In this document: piece after piece, positions 30,155 to 40,100 of the stretch | Layout: each line of letters opens with the position of its first letter | How positions within the stretch are numbered: position 1 is the first letter of the stretch | Assembly (NCBI GenBank): GCA_017308255.1 | Contig: JAFKFN010000006.1 | Span: 62,001 to 126,000 of the forward strand | Direction: 5' to 3' | Origin: Altererythrobacter sp. | GTDB lineage: Bacteria > Pseudomonadota > Alphaproteobacteria > Sphingomonadales > Sphingomonadaceae | DNA: 64,000 nt | Notes under the pieces: generated by a model | Told to the model about the DNA's origin: nothing | The model's database searches: none | The model's input: the letters and a program-made list of their open reading frames with translations, nothing else | Program-made: the position numbers and the translations under genes

Positions 30155-30439
30155 TTACTGGCCGGTCGAGCTCTGCATGGCGTTTCCGGCCGCATCCGCG
30201 CGATCCTCGGCGGCGTCCGCTGCCTTGTCGGCGGATTCGCGCATGGCATCGGCCTGATTCTCCACGGCCTCTTCGGTCGCGGTGCCCTGGGCCGCCGCTT
30301 CCATGGCGTCGGCGCGCGCGTCGACCGCCTGCTCGGTGGCTTCCGCTTCTTCCTTGGCTGCCTTTTCGGCGGCGCTGTCGCAAGCCGCCACGCCAAGGCC
30401 CAGCGCCGCCAGAGAGGCGATCGCGATAAGCTTCTTCAT
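30155..30439 (-). CDS. Small acidic Ala-rich lipoprotein
   Basis: A 94-residue predicted lipoprotein: MKKLIAIASLAALGLGVAAC with the lipobox cysteine at residue 20. The mature chain is a charged Ala/Glu/Asp/Lys sequence with heptad-like spacing (AEKAAKEEAEATEQAVDARA), likely one long helix or coiled coil. Function unknown. ATG at 30439 is chosen over an in-frame start 23 codons upstream because it begins the signal peptide and AGGGG precedes it. It resembles the lipoprotein at 28569-28856. Confidence 0.75.
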   Translation of the reverse strand: MKKLIAIASLAALGLGVAACDSAAEKAAKEEAEATEQAVDARADAMEAAAQGTATEEAVENQADAMRESADKAADAAEDRADAAGNAMQSSTGQ

Positions 30440-30591
30440 TCCGGTACCCCTTTTCCGTTTCGCTTCATTTCGTTGGCGACGCAGCGTCGCCGCCGTCAGC
30501 CGGGACAAAGCGCACCCGTGTGCGCTTTCCGGTCAATCCTGCTGCGGGCCTTTGGTTCCGCGAAATACGGCAAAAATATGTCTGATTAGCC

Positions 30592-31401
30592 TCAGCGCAT
30601 CGCCAGCCAGGCCACCGCCGCGGCGCCCACGACGATGCGATACCAGGCGAATGGCGCGAAGCCGTGGCGGCTGACATAGGCCACGAACACGCGGATCACC
30701 GCCAGCGCGACGAGGAAGGAGACGACGAAGCCGACCGCGATCTCGCCCCAGCCCACGCCGCCGCCGCTGGCCAGCTGCACGTGGTTGTCGGCCAGTTCCA
30801 GCGTCGATGCGCCGATCATCGTCGGCACGGCAAGGAAGAAGGAGAACTCCGCCGCCGTCTTGCGGCCGACGCCCATCGCCAGCGCGCCCATGATCGTCGC
30901 GCCGGAACGGCTGACCCCCGGGATCATCGCCAGGCACTGGGCGAACCCGACGCCGATCACCTGCTTCAGCGGCAGCTCCGCCACGCCGACGGAGGGGCCG
31001 GGCGTCACCGCCTTCTCGATCCCCAGGATCGCGATTCCACCCAGGATCAGCGCCCAGGCCACGACCGAGGGGCTTTGCAGGAGCACGTCGATATAGTCTT
31101 TCAGCAGCAGTCCCAGCACCGCCGAAGGCAGGAAGGCGACCAGGATATTGCGCGCGAAACGCAGGCCTTCCTGTTGCAGGGTCAGCACGCCGATGCCGGC
31201 GTTCCAGAAGGTGCGCCAATATTGCACCACCACCGCCAGGATCGCGCCCAGCTGGATCACCACGTTGAACGCGGACCATTGTGCGGAGCTGTATCCGAAC
31301 AGCTCGGAAGCGAGGATCAGGTGGCCGGTGGAGGAGACCGGGATGAACTCGGTCAGGCCCTCGACAATGCCGAGCAGGATGGCGGTGAGGGTCAGTCCCA
31401 T
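30592..31401 (-). CDS. uppP: Undecaprenyl-diphosphate phosphatase
   Basis: UppP (BacA) recycles undecaprenyl diphosphate to the monophosphate carrier needed for peptidoglycan and other surface polymers. The 269-residue polytopic inner-membrane protein carries both signatures: EGLTEFIPVSSTGHLILASE at residues 14-33 and PGVSRSGATIMGALAMG in the middle, whose Glu, Ser, Arg and His residues form the active site. It is monocistronic. Length and motifs are normal. Confidence 0.96.
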   Translation of the reverse strand: MGLTLTAILLGIVEGLTEFIPVSSTGHLILASELFGYSSAQWSAFNVVIQLGAILAVVVQYWRTFWNAGIGVLTLQQEGLRFARNILVAFLPSAVLGLLLKDYIDVLLQSPSVVAWALILGGIAILGIEKAVTPGPSVGVAELPLKQVIGVGFAQCLAMIPGVSRSGATIMGALAMGVGRKTAAEFSFFLAVPTMIGASTLELADNHVQLASGGGVGWGEIAVGFVVSFLVALAVIRVFVAYVSRHGFAPFAWYRIVVGAAAVAWLAMR

Positions 31402-31465
31402 GGGCGCCGGGTCATGGCGGAGCGGGCGCTGAAGTCAAGCGCCGCCCGCTCCGCCTGTCGCATCG

Positions 31466-33589
31466 TCACCAGATATGCACGCGTTCCCCGGGCGGCAGGT
31501 AGAGAGCGTCATCCGGGGTCACGTTGAAGGCCTTGTACCAGGCGTCCTGGTTGCGCACGGCGCCGTTGGCACGGAATTCCTCGGGGCTGTGCGGATCGGT
31601 CAGCAGCCGCTGGCGGCCGGCCGCCTCGCGCTGCATGGAGCGCCAGACCTGCGCCCAGGCGATGAAGAACCGCTGGTCGCCGGTCAGCCCGTCGATCACC
31701 GGCGCTTCCTTCCCGTTCAGCGACATCCGATAGGCGCGATAGGCCAGGCTGAGCCCGCCCACGTCGCCGATGTTCTCGCCCAGCGTCAGGCGCCCGTCCA
31801 CGCAGGTCTTGCCATCGTCATAGGGGCAATACCGGCTGTATTGCGCGGCCAGCTTGTTGCCCAGTTCGGTGAAATAGGCGAGGTCTTCCGGCGCCCACCA
31901 GTCGCGCAGCGCGCCGCTGCCGTCGGACTTCGCGCCCTGATCGTCGAAGCCATGGCCCATCTCGTGGCCGATCACCGCGCCGATGCCGCCGTAATTCACC
32001 GCCGGATCGGCATTGGGCCCGAAGAACGGCTGTTGCAGGATCGCCGCCGGAAAGACGATCTCGTTGAACACCGAATTGTAATAGGCGTTCACCGTCTGCG
32101 GCAGCATGCCCCATTCGCTGCGGTCCACCGGCTTGCCGAGCTTGGAGCGATCGTCGGCCAGCTGCCAGCCGATCGCCCGCACCCGGTTGCCCAGCGGATC
32201 GTCCACCCGGATGTCCAGGCCGTCATAAGTCTCGAACGTGTCCGGATAGCCGATCTTGGGGGTGAAGGCGTCGAGCTTGGCGATGGCTTCCTTCTTGGTC
32301 GCCTCGCTCATCCAGGTGTTTTCGGCGATGCTTGCCGCCAGCGCCTTGCGCAAGTTGACCACCAGCGCATCCATCGCCGCCTTGCTTTCGGGCGGGAAAT
32401 AGGTGTCGACATAGAGCTTGCCGAGCTGCTCGCCCAGCATCCCTTCGGTGGAGGCGATGGCCCGCTTCCAGCGGGGCCGCTTCACTTCCTGCCCGTTCAG
32501 CAGCTTGCCGTAGAAGGCGAAATTGGCGTCATCGATCTCGCTCGGCAGAACCGGCGCGCTGTTGCTGAGAAAGCGGGCGACCATGAAGGCCTTGATCGTA
32601 TCGAGGTCCGTTTCGCCGAGCAGCGTGAGCATGGCCGGCGTGCCGCCGCCGATGCCGTCGAGAATCTCGGGCGTGATCCGGTATTGCTCGACCTCCTCGG
32701 CGGTCGGTGGGATCTGCGGGACGAGGAATTGCTGCTGGTCGCCGAATCCGGCGGCCGTCAGCTCTCGCGCGAGGGGGAATTGCGGCGCCAGCGCCAGCAG
32801 TTCCGCGCGCGAGAGCTTGTTGTACGTGATGTTGTCGTCACGTAGCGAGGCGCGTGCCCATTCCACCTCGGCCACCTGATGCTCGAAGGCATAGACCTTC
32901 TCGGCCATGGCCCGCGGATCGTCATAGCCGGCCTTTCCGAGCAGGAAGGCCACGTAATCCTTGTAGGCCGCCTGGATCGCGCGATTGCGCTCGCTGTCCA
33001 CCAGGTAGAAATCGCGATCGGGCAGGCCCATGCCATCGAAGCCGACAGCGACGATGTAGCTGTTGGGGTCTTTCGGATCGACCGTCACGCCGGCGGCGAT
33101 TAGCCCGGGATAGCCCGGCTCGGCGAAGAGTTCGGCAAGCGCGGCCAGATCGGGGGCCTTGGCGATCCTATCCAGGTAGGGCTGCGCGGGGGCAAGGCCC
33201 TTGGCGTCGATCGCGGCGGTATCGAGATAGGCATCGAAGGCATCGACGATCCGGCGTGCCTGCGATCCGGCGGGCGGATTGGACGTGACCAGGCTGCTGA
33301 TCAGCTTCTCGACATCGGCCGTGGATTTCTCGGCCAGCAGGTTGAACGCGCCGTATCGGGCGAACTCGGGCGGGATCGGGTTGGCGTCGATCCACTTGCG
33401 ATTGACGTAGGCGAAGAAGTCGTCACCCGGATCGATCGCCGGGTCGAGCCCGCTGACATCCACGCCCCAGGTGCCGAATGACATCTGCGGCGGCGCGCTG
33501 CGTTCCTCCGCCGTGTCCTGCGCCACGGCGGGCACCGCCAGGGCAAGGGCCAAAGCGGATAGTCCAGCGGTCCACAGCGATCGGATCAT
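31466..33589 (-). CDS. M13-family metallopeptidase (PepO/neprilysin type)
   Basis: A 707-residue exported zinc endopeptidase. The signal peptide is residues 1 to about 23. The N-terminal M13 lid domain spans about 40-430 (WGVDVSGLDPAIDPGDDFFA at its start). The catalytic domain carries HEMGH with His542, Glu543 and His546 and the third ligand glutamate in GENIGDVGGLSLAYRAY. The C-terminus GERVHIW is typical of the family, and VNAYYNSVFNEIVFPAAILQ binds peptide backbone. It likely degrades peptides in the periplasm. Confidence 0.95.
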   Translation of the reverse strand: MIRSLWTAGLSALALALAVPAVAQDTAEERSAPPQMSFGTWGVDVSGLDPAIDPGDDFFAYVNRKWIDANPIPPEFARYGAFNLLAEKSTADVEKLISSLVTSNPPAGSQARRIVDAFDAYLDTAAIDAKGLAPAQPYLDRIAKAPDLAALAELFAEPGYPGLIAAGVTVDPKDPNSYIVAVGFDGMGLPDRDFYLVDSERNRAIQAAYKDYVAFLLGKAGYDDPRAMAEKVYAFEHQVAEVEWARASLRDDNITYNKLSRAELLALAPQFPLARELTAAGFGDQQQFLVPQIPPTAEEVEQYRITPEILDGIGGGTPAMLTLLGETDLDTIKAFMVARFLSNSAPVLPSEIDDANFAFYGKLLNGQEVKRPRWKRAIASTEGMLGEQLGKLYVDTYFPPESKAAMDALVVNLRKALAASIAENTWMSEATKKEAIAKLDAFTPKIGYPDTFETYDGLDIRVDDPLGNRVRAIGWQLADDRSKLGKPVDRSEWGMLPQTVNAYYNSVFNEIVFPAAILQQPFFGPNADPAVNYGGIGAVIGHEMGHGFDDQGAKSDGSGALRDWWAPEDLAYFTELGNKLAAQYSRYCPYDDGKTCVDGRLTLGENIGDVGGLSLAYRAYRMSLNGKEAPVIDGLTGDQRFFIAWAQVWRSMQREAAGRQRLLTDPHSPEEFRANGAVRNQDAWYKAFNVTPDDALYLPPGERVHIW

Positions 33590-33723
33590 AGTGCAAAGCC
33601 TTTCGTCAGCCGGGCGGCTGCAAATGGATGGATCGAACGGCTATAGCGCGCCGATCCCGAAACGGGCGCGCTTCGTCGGTTTCATATGATACTTGGTCGA
33701 TTAATGCGGGCTGAGAGCGCGCG

Positions 33724-35520
33724 TCAAGCGGCGGCGGCATCGTTGAATTGCAGCGCTGCGAGCCGGGCATAGAGCCCGCCGGCCGCCTGTAATTCGGCAT
33801 GAGTGCCCTGTTCCACGATGCGGCCTTCGTCCATGACCACGATCCGGTCCGCCGCGCGCACGGTGGCCAGGCGATGGGCGATGACCAGCGTGGTGCGCCC
33901 CTCCATCAGCCGCTCGAGCGCTTCCTGCACCAGCCGCTCGCTCTCGGCGTCGAGAGCGCTGGTCGCTTCGTCCAGCAGCAGGATCGGCGCATCGCACAGC
34001 ACGGCGCGGGCAATGGCGATGCGCTGACGCTGCCCGCCGGAAAGCCGCGCCCCACCTTCTCCCAGAAAGGTATCGAGCCCCTGCGGCAGGGCGCGCAGGA
34101 AGCCTTCGGCATTGGCTGATCGGGCGGCCTCCCAGATCGCGTCCTCGCTCGCGTCCCAGTTGCCGTAGCGCAAGTTGTCGCGCGCATTGGCGGCGAACAG
34201 CGTGCCTTCCTGCGGCACCAGCGCGATCCGCCGGCGGATCTCCGCCGGGTCCGCCTGGACCAGCGGCACCCCGTCAAGCCGGATCGTGCCGGCCTGGGGA
34301 TCGTAGAACCGTTCCGCCAGCTGGAACACGGTGGACTTGCCCGCGCCTGAGGGGCCGACGATGGCGACATTCTCTCCCGGTTCCACCGTAAGGTCGAAAT
34401 CGGCCAGCGCGGCGGTTTCGGGCCGGGTCGGATAGCGGAAGGTCACGCCCTGGAACGCCAGGCTGCCGCGCGCGGGGCTGGGCAGCTCTATCGGGCGGGC
34501 GGGCGGCGCGATCTGCGGCTTTTCCAGCAGCAGCTCGTTGAGGCGGCTGGCCGCGCCCGCGCCGCGCAGCAGGTCGGCATAGACTTCCGACAGCGCCCCG
34601 AACGCGCCCGACACCATGACGCCGACCACCACGATCGCGGCGATGGTCCCGCCGGTGATCCGCCCCGCCGCCACGCTCAGCGCGCCGTCCCACATCAAGG
34701 CCGTAATGGCGCCGAATACGATGGTGATGAAGCCGGCGGTCATTATGGCCCGCAGCAGGATGCGCCGCTTGGCGGTATCGAAGGTGGCTTCCACCGCTTC
34801 CCCGAAGCGGTCGGCTTCGCGCTGTTCCTGGTTGAAGCCCTGGACGATCTTCATCGCGCCCAGCACTTCGGTCACCCTCGCGCCAACGGTGGCCACCCGG
34901 TCCTGGCTGGTGCGGGCGACGGTGCGCAGGCGGCGGCCGAACAGGCGCATGACCAGCGCGATCACAAAAGCGCCGCCCACCAGATAGGCGGATTGCACCG
35001 GGGCCAGCACGAAGAGCAGCACCACGCCGCCGAGGCCGGTGATTAGATTGCGCAAGGCGACCGATACGGTCGTGCCCACCACCTGTTCGATGATCGCGGT
35101 GTCGGACGTCATCCGCGAGGCGATCTCGCTGGGCGAATTCTCCTCGAAGAAGCCGGGCGACAGCCTGAGCAGGTTGGTCTGCACCTTGAGCCTGAGATCG
35201 GCCACCACCCGTTCGCCCAGCCAGCTCACGAAATAGAACCGCACCGCGCTGGCCACGCCGAGCACCACGACGATCATCATCAGGTAGCGGAACGAATGGT
35301 TGATCACCACCAGGTCGGCCTTGTCGCCGAACGCGCGGTCGATGATTTCCTTGAAGCGATAGGGGATCGCCAGCGTGGCCGCCGAACTGACGACCAGCGC
35401 GGCCAGCGCCGCGGCGACTCGCCCGCGATAGCGGAAGGTTTCCCGCCAGATCATGCGCAGCGGGCCAAGATCCTTGGCGGGCTTTCCTTCGGGCGGGAGC
35501 GGGCGTGGACGGCGGGCCAT
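33724..35520 (-). CDS. ABC exporter, fused permease and ATPase (MsbA-like)
   Basis: A 598-residue half-transporter: six membrane helices (about residues 30-330) with an exporter-type transmembrane domain, then an ATPase with Walker A GPSGAGKST, signature LSGGQRQRIAIARA and Walker B ILLLDEATSALD, and the H-loop in LVIAHRLATVRAADR. It would dimerise. Substrate (lipid A, lipid or drug) cannot be decided. It is alone on this strand, divergent from phaZ, and ends 135 bp before the M13 gene. Confidence 0.9.
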   Translation of the reverse strand: MARRPRPLPPEGKPAKDLGPLRMIWRETFRYRGRVAAALAALVVSSAATLAIPYRFKEIIDRAFGDKADLVVINHSFRYLMMIVVVLGVASAVRFYFVSWLGERVVADLRLKVQTNLLRLSPGFFEENSPSEIASRMTSDTAIIEQVVGTTVSVALRNLITGLGGVVLLFVLAPVQSAYLVGGAFVIALVMRLFGRRLRTVARTSQDRVATVGARVTEVLGAMKIVQGFNQEQREADRFGEAVEATFDTAKRRILLRAIMTAGFITIVFGAITALMWDGALSVAAGRITGGTIAAIVVVGVMVSGAFGALSEVYADLLRGAGAASRLNELLLEKPQIAPPARPIELPSPARGSLAFQGVTFRYPTRPETAALADFDLTVEPGENVAIVGPSGAGKSTVFQLAERFYDPQAGTIRLDGVPLVQADPAEIRRRIALVPQEGTLFAANARDNLRYGNWDASEDAIWEAARSANAEGFLRALPQGLDTFLGEGGARLSGGQRQRIAIARAVLCDAPILLLDEATSALDAESERLVQEALERLMEGRTTLVIAHRLATVRAADRIVVMDEGRIVEQGTHAELQAAGGLYARLAALQFNDAAAA

Positions 35521-35650
35521 GGCGCGCGCCTAGCCGATTAGGCGCGCGGTTAGAAGCGTGACCTCGAACGAGAGCGTTTGCCGCGCCGCAACAGAACGCT
35601 TACATAAGGGTGATGAGCAGGATCGATCTCGCGCCGGCGGGCGGCGCCTA

Positions 35651-36874
35651 GTGCTTTACGACACTTACGAGCTGCAACGCTCGCTGCTGGGCAGCGCCAG
35701 CAGCTGGGCGGCGATCGGGGCCGAATTGCTCAACAACCCGGCCTTGCCGATGGGCTATTTCGGAACCGGGCCGATCATCGCCAGCGCGCTCCAGGTCTTC
35801 GCCCATCTCTATGAGGAACGCGGCAAGCCCGCCTTCAACATCGCCGCGGTGGACGTGGACGGCGCCGAACGGGCCGTGAGCGAAACCGTGGTGCTGGAAA
35901 AGCCGTTCGGCGCCCTGCGGCATTTCAAGCGCGAGGGCCTGCCCAAGGAAGCCCCCCGGCTGCTGATCGTCGCGCCGATGAGCGGCCACTACGCCACGCT
36001 GCTGCGCGGCACGGTGGCGCGCATGGTGGAAAATCAGGAAGTGTGGATCACCGACTGGGCCGACGCCAAGATGGTGCCGGTGTCGGAAGGCCGTTTCGAT
36101 CTGGACGATTATATCGACTATCTGATCGAATTCCTCCGCTTCATCGGCCCCGATACGCATGTGCTCGCCGTGTGCCAGCCTTCGGTGCCGGCCTTTGCGG
36201 CCGCGGCGGTGATGGGGGCGGAGCGCGACCCGTGCCGCCCGGCCACCCTGACGATGATGGGCGGGCCGATCGACACCCGCGCCAGCCCCACCCCGGTGGA
36301 CGACGTGGCGATGGAACGGCCGCTGTCGTGGTTCAAGCGCAGCGTCATCGCCACCGTGCCGCTCAATTATCCGGGCGCCGGGCGGCAGGTCTATCCCGGC
36401 TTCCTGCAGCTCGCCGGGTTCCTGTCGATGAATATCCAGAGCCACCTGATGAGCCATTACGAGATGTTCAAGCATCTCACCCTGGGCGACCAGGAAAGCG
36501 CCGACGCGACCAAGCGGTTCTACGATGAATACCTGTCGGTCTGCGACATGACCGCCGAGTTCTATCTCCAGACGATCGAGCACGTGTTCCAGCGCCACAC
36601 GCTGCCCCGGAGTCAGTTCGTCCATCGCGGCAAGCCGATCGATCCGGCCGCCATCCGCGACACCGCCCTGCTGGCGATAGAGGGCGAGCGGGACGATATC
36701 TCCGGCATCGGGCAGACGAAGGCCGCGCTCGATCTGGCCACGCGCCTGCCGAAGAAGCGCAAGAAGTATCACCTGGCCAAGGACGTCGGCCATTACGGCA
36801 TCTTCAACGGCAGCAAATGGCGTGCCCGGATCGCCCCGGTGGTGGAACAGTGGATCAGGGCCAACCCGCGCTAG
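35651..36874 (+). CDS. phaZ: Intracellular polyhydroxyalkanoate depolymerase
   Basis: A 407-residue enzyme that degrades native intracellular polyhydroxybutyrate granules. It has the family N-terminus LYDTYELQRSLLGSA and an alpha/beta fold with a cysteine nucleophile Cys175 in AVCQPSVPAFAAAAV, as in PhaZ1-type depolymerases. Asp and His appear in EGERDDISGIGQT and KDVGHYGIFNGSKW. GTG at 35651 gives the standard start; upstream in-frame starts would add an unrelated Arg-rich tail. No phaC, phaP or phaR is in the window, so it stands apart from a PHA operon. Confidence 0.92.
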   Translation: MLYDTYELQRSLLGSASSWAAIGAELLNNPALPMGYFGTGPIIASALQVFAHLYEERGKPAFNIAAVDVDGAERAVSETVVLEKPFGALRHFKREGLPKEAPRLLIVAPMSGHYATLLRGTVARMVENQEVWITDWADAKMVPVSEGRFDLDDYIDYLIEFLRFIGPDTHVLAVCQPSVPAFAAAAVMGAERDPCRPATLTMMGGPIDTRASPTPVDDVAMERPLSWFKRSVIATVPLNYPGAGRQVYPGFLQLAGFLSMNIQSHLMSHYEMFKHLTLGDQESADATKRFYDEYLSVCDMTAEFYLQTIEHVFQRHTLPRSQFVHRGKPIDPAAIRDTALLAIEGERDDISGIGQTKAALDLATRLPKKRKKYHLAKDVGHYGIFNGSKWRARIAPVVEQWIRANPR

Positions 36875-36934
36875 CCGGGCGTAGGCTTGCCTGGGGCGTG
36901 ATCGCCTGATCCGGGCGCAGCGCCTGACGCGAAA

Positions 36935-37043
36935 TTGCGCCGGTACCGCGTTAGGCGCAACTTTGTGGCGCTGTCGCTGCTATCTTGCAAAAACCGTGTC
37001 CTGCCGTCATTGGGGGGGGCTCGCAACAATCCGGGCCCCCAAT
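36935..37043 (+). promoter_or_regulatory. Structured gltB leader / intergenic region
   Basis: Two strong dyads lie between phaZ and gltB. One is TTGCGCC (36935-36941) with GGCGCAA (36954-36960). The other is ATTGGGGG (37009-37016) with CCCCCAAT (37036-37043), which includes a run of eight G. The first could end phaZ or bind a regulator; the second would sit in the gltB 5' leader. An A-rich TTGCAAAAACC stretch lies between them. Confidence 0.45.
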
Positions 37044-37112
37044 TTGGGGTGATTCGGGCCATGGCGCCATGCCGTGGCTCCGGGAACCCCGCCGGCTGGA
37101 ACAGGAACAAGT

Positions 37113-40100
37113 GTGTTAAGAGAGTACCCCGCGCCTCAGGGCCTATACGATCCCCGCAACGAACATGACTCCTGCGGTGTAGGCTTCGTCGCCCATATCA
37201 AGGGCGCCAAATCGCACGCGATCGTAAGCCAGGCGCTGGAAATTCTCGCCAATCTCGATCACCGCGGCGCGGTGGGGGCGGATCCGCTGCTGGGTGACGG
37301 CGCGGGCATCCTGCTGCAGATCCCGGACCCGCTCTATCGCCAATGGGCGGAAAGCGAAGGGCTGACCCTGCCGCCGCCGGGCGATTACGCCGTGGCCATG
37401 TGCTTCCTCCCCCAGCGCGAGGAAGCGCGCGAGTTCATCTGCGGCCAGTTCGAAAAGTTCATCGCCAAGGAAGGCCAGCACCTGATTGGCTGGCGCGACG
37501 TGCCGACCAACACCGACGGGCTGGGCAAGGCCGTGCTCGAATCCATGCCGATGATCCGCCAGTGCTTCGTCGGCCGGGGCGATAACTGCGCCGATCAGGA
37601 CGCGTTCGAGCGCAAGCTGATCGTGATCCGCAAGCAGACGCAGAACCCGCTGGCCGACCTGGCGGAAAAGCACGGCATGCCCGAGATCACGCATCTCTAC
37701 ATGCCCAGCTTCTCCAGCCGCACGGTGGTCTACAAGGGCCTGCTGCTGGCGAACCAGGTGGGCAGCTTCTACGGCGATCTGCGCGATCCGCTGTGCGTTT
37801 CGGCGCTGGGCCTGGTGCATCAGCGGTTCTCGACTAATACCTTCCCCAGCTGGAAGCTGGCGCACCCCTATCGCCTCATCGCTCATAACGGCGAAATCAA
37901 CACCGTTCGCGGCAACGTGAACTGGATGAACGCCCGCCGGCGGACGATGGAATCGCCGCTGCTGGGCGCCGATCTCGATAAGCTGTGGCCGATCGTGCCC
38001 CACGGGCAATCGGATACCGCCTGCCTCGACAACGCGCTCGAACTGCTGCTGCTCGGCGGATACAGCCTCGTCCATGCGATGATGATGCTGATCCCGGAAG
38101 CCTGGGCCGGCAACCCGACGATGGATCCGGCGCGCCGCGCGTTCTACGAATATCATGCCGCGCTGATGGAGCCGTGGGACGGCCCGGCCGCCGTGGCCTT
38201 CACCGATGGCCGCCAGATCGGCGCCACGCTGGATCGCAACGGCCTGCGCCCCGCGCGCTTCACCGTGACACGCGACGATATCGTCTGCATGGCGTCGGAA
38301 AGCGGCGTACTGCCGTTCCGGGAAGAGGACATCGTCCGCAAGTGGCGGCTGCAGCCCGGCCGGATGCTGCTGATCGATCTGGAGCAGGGCCGTATCGTCG
38401 AGGACGAGGAGCTGAAGGCTCAGCTCGCCGAAGCGCATCCTTACGAGCGGTGGCTGAACCAGGCGCAGTACAAGCTGGAGGATCTCGAGGCGCTCGATGC
38501 GCATCTGCAGGAAATCGTCACCGACGACGAGACCCTGCTCAGGCACCAGCAGGGCTTCGGCTACACGCAAGAGGATATCACCAAGTTCCTCGAGCCGATG
38601 GCCGTGAATGCCGATGATCCGATCGGATCGATGGGCACCGATACGCCGATCGCGGTGCTGAGCCGCCGGCCCCGCCTGCTGTTCGATTATTTCAAGCAGA
38701 ACTTCGCCCAGGTCACCAACCCGCCGATCGACCCGATCCGCGAGGAACTGGTGATGAGCCTGCTGTCGATGATCGGCCCGCGCCCCAATCTGCTGGGCCA
38801 TGGCGCCGGCACGCACAAGCGGCTGGAAGTCTCGCAACCGATCCTGTCCAACGAGGATCTGGCGAAGATCCGCTCGGTGGAGGAAGCGCTCGACGGCGCG
38901 TTCCGCACCGCCACCATCGACATGACCTGGGATGCCTCCACCGGCGTCGACGGGCTGGAGATGGCGATCAAGGAAATGTGCTGGGCGGCCACCGAAGCCG
39001 TGCTGGCGGACAAGAACATCCTCATCCTGTCGGACCGTGCGCAGAGCAAGGACCGGATCGACATGCCGGCCCTGCTGGCAACGGCGGCGGTGCATCATCA
39101 CCTGGTCCGGCAGGGCCTGCGGATGCAGACCGGCCTAGTGGTGGAAACCGGCGAAGCGCGGGAGGTGCATCATTTCTGCGCCCTGGCGGGCTATGGCGCG
39201 GAAGCGATCAATCCCTATGTCGCGTTCGAGACGCTGGAGCAGATCCGCAAGCACAAGTTCCCGGAACTGACCACCAAGCAGGTCCACAAGAACTACATCA
39301 AGGCCATCGGCAAGGGCATCCTCAAGGTCATGTCCAAGATGGGCATCTCGACCTATCAGTCCTATTGCGGGGCGCAGATCTTCGACGCGGTCGGCCTGTC
39401 GAGCGAGTTCGTGGACAAGTACTTCACCGGCACGGCGACCACGATCGAAGGCATCGGCCTGCGGGAAGTGGCCGAAGAGGCGGTGCGGCGCCACGCCGCC
39501 GCCTATGGCGACAACCCGATCTACGAGAAGATGCTCGATGTCGGCGGCATCTATCAATATCGCTTGCGGGGCGAGGATCATGCCTGGACGCCCGAATCCG
39601 TCGCCAGCCTGCAGCATGCGGTGCGCGGCAACGATTACAAGAACTACGAAGAGTTCGCGAAGTCCATCAACGAGCAGTCCCAGCGGCTGCTGACGATCCG
39701 TGGGCTGATGGAGCTGAAGAAGGCGGCAAGACCCCTTCCGCTGGAAGAGGTCGAGCCGGCCGAGGAAATCGTCAAGCGGTTCGCCACCGGGGCGATGAGC
39801 TACGGCTCGATCAGCTGGGAAGCACACACCACGCTGGCCAAGGCGATGAACCGCATCGGCGGCAAGTCGAACACCGGCGAAGGCGGCGAGGATCCCCAGC
39901 GCTTCCGCCCGCTGGAAAACGGCGATTCGATGCGTTCGGCGATCAAGCAGGTCGCCAGCGGGCGGTTCGGCGTCACCACCGAATATCTGGTCAATGCCGA
40001 CGATCTCCAGATCAAGATGGCCCAGGGCGCGAAGCCGGGCGAGGGCGGCCAGCTGCCCGGCCACAAGGTCGACAAGATCATCGGCCGGACTCGCCATTCG

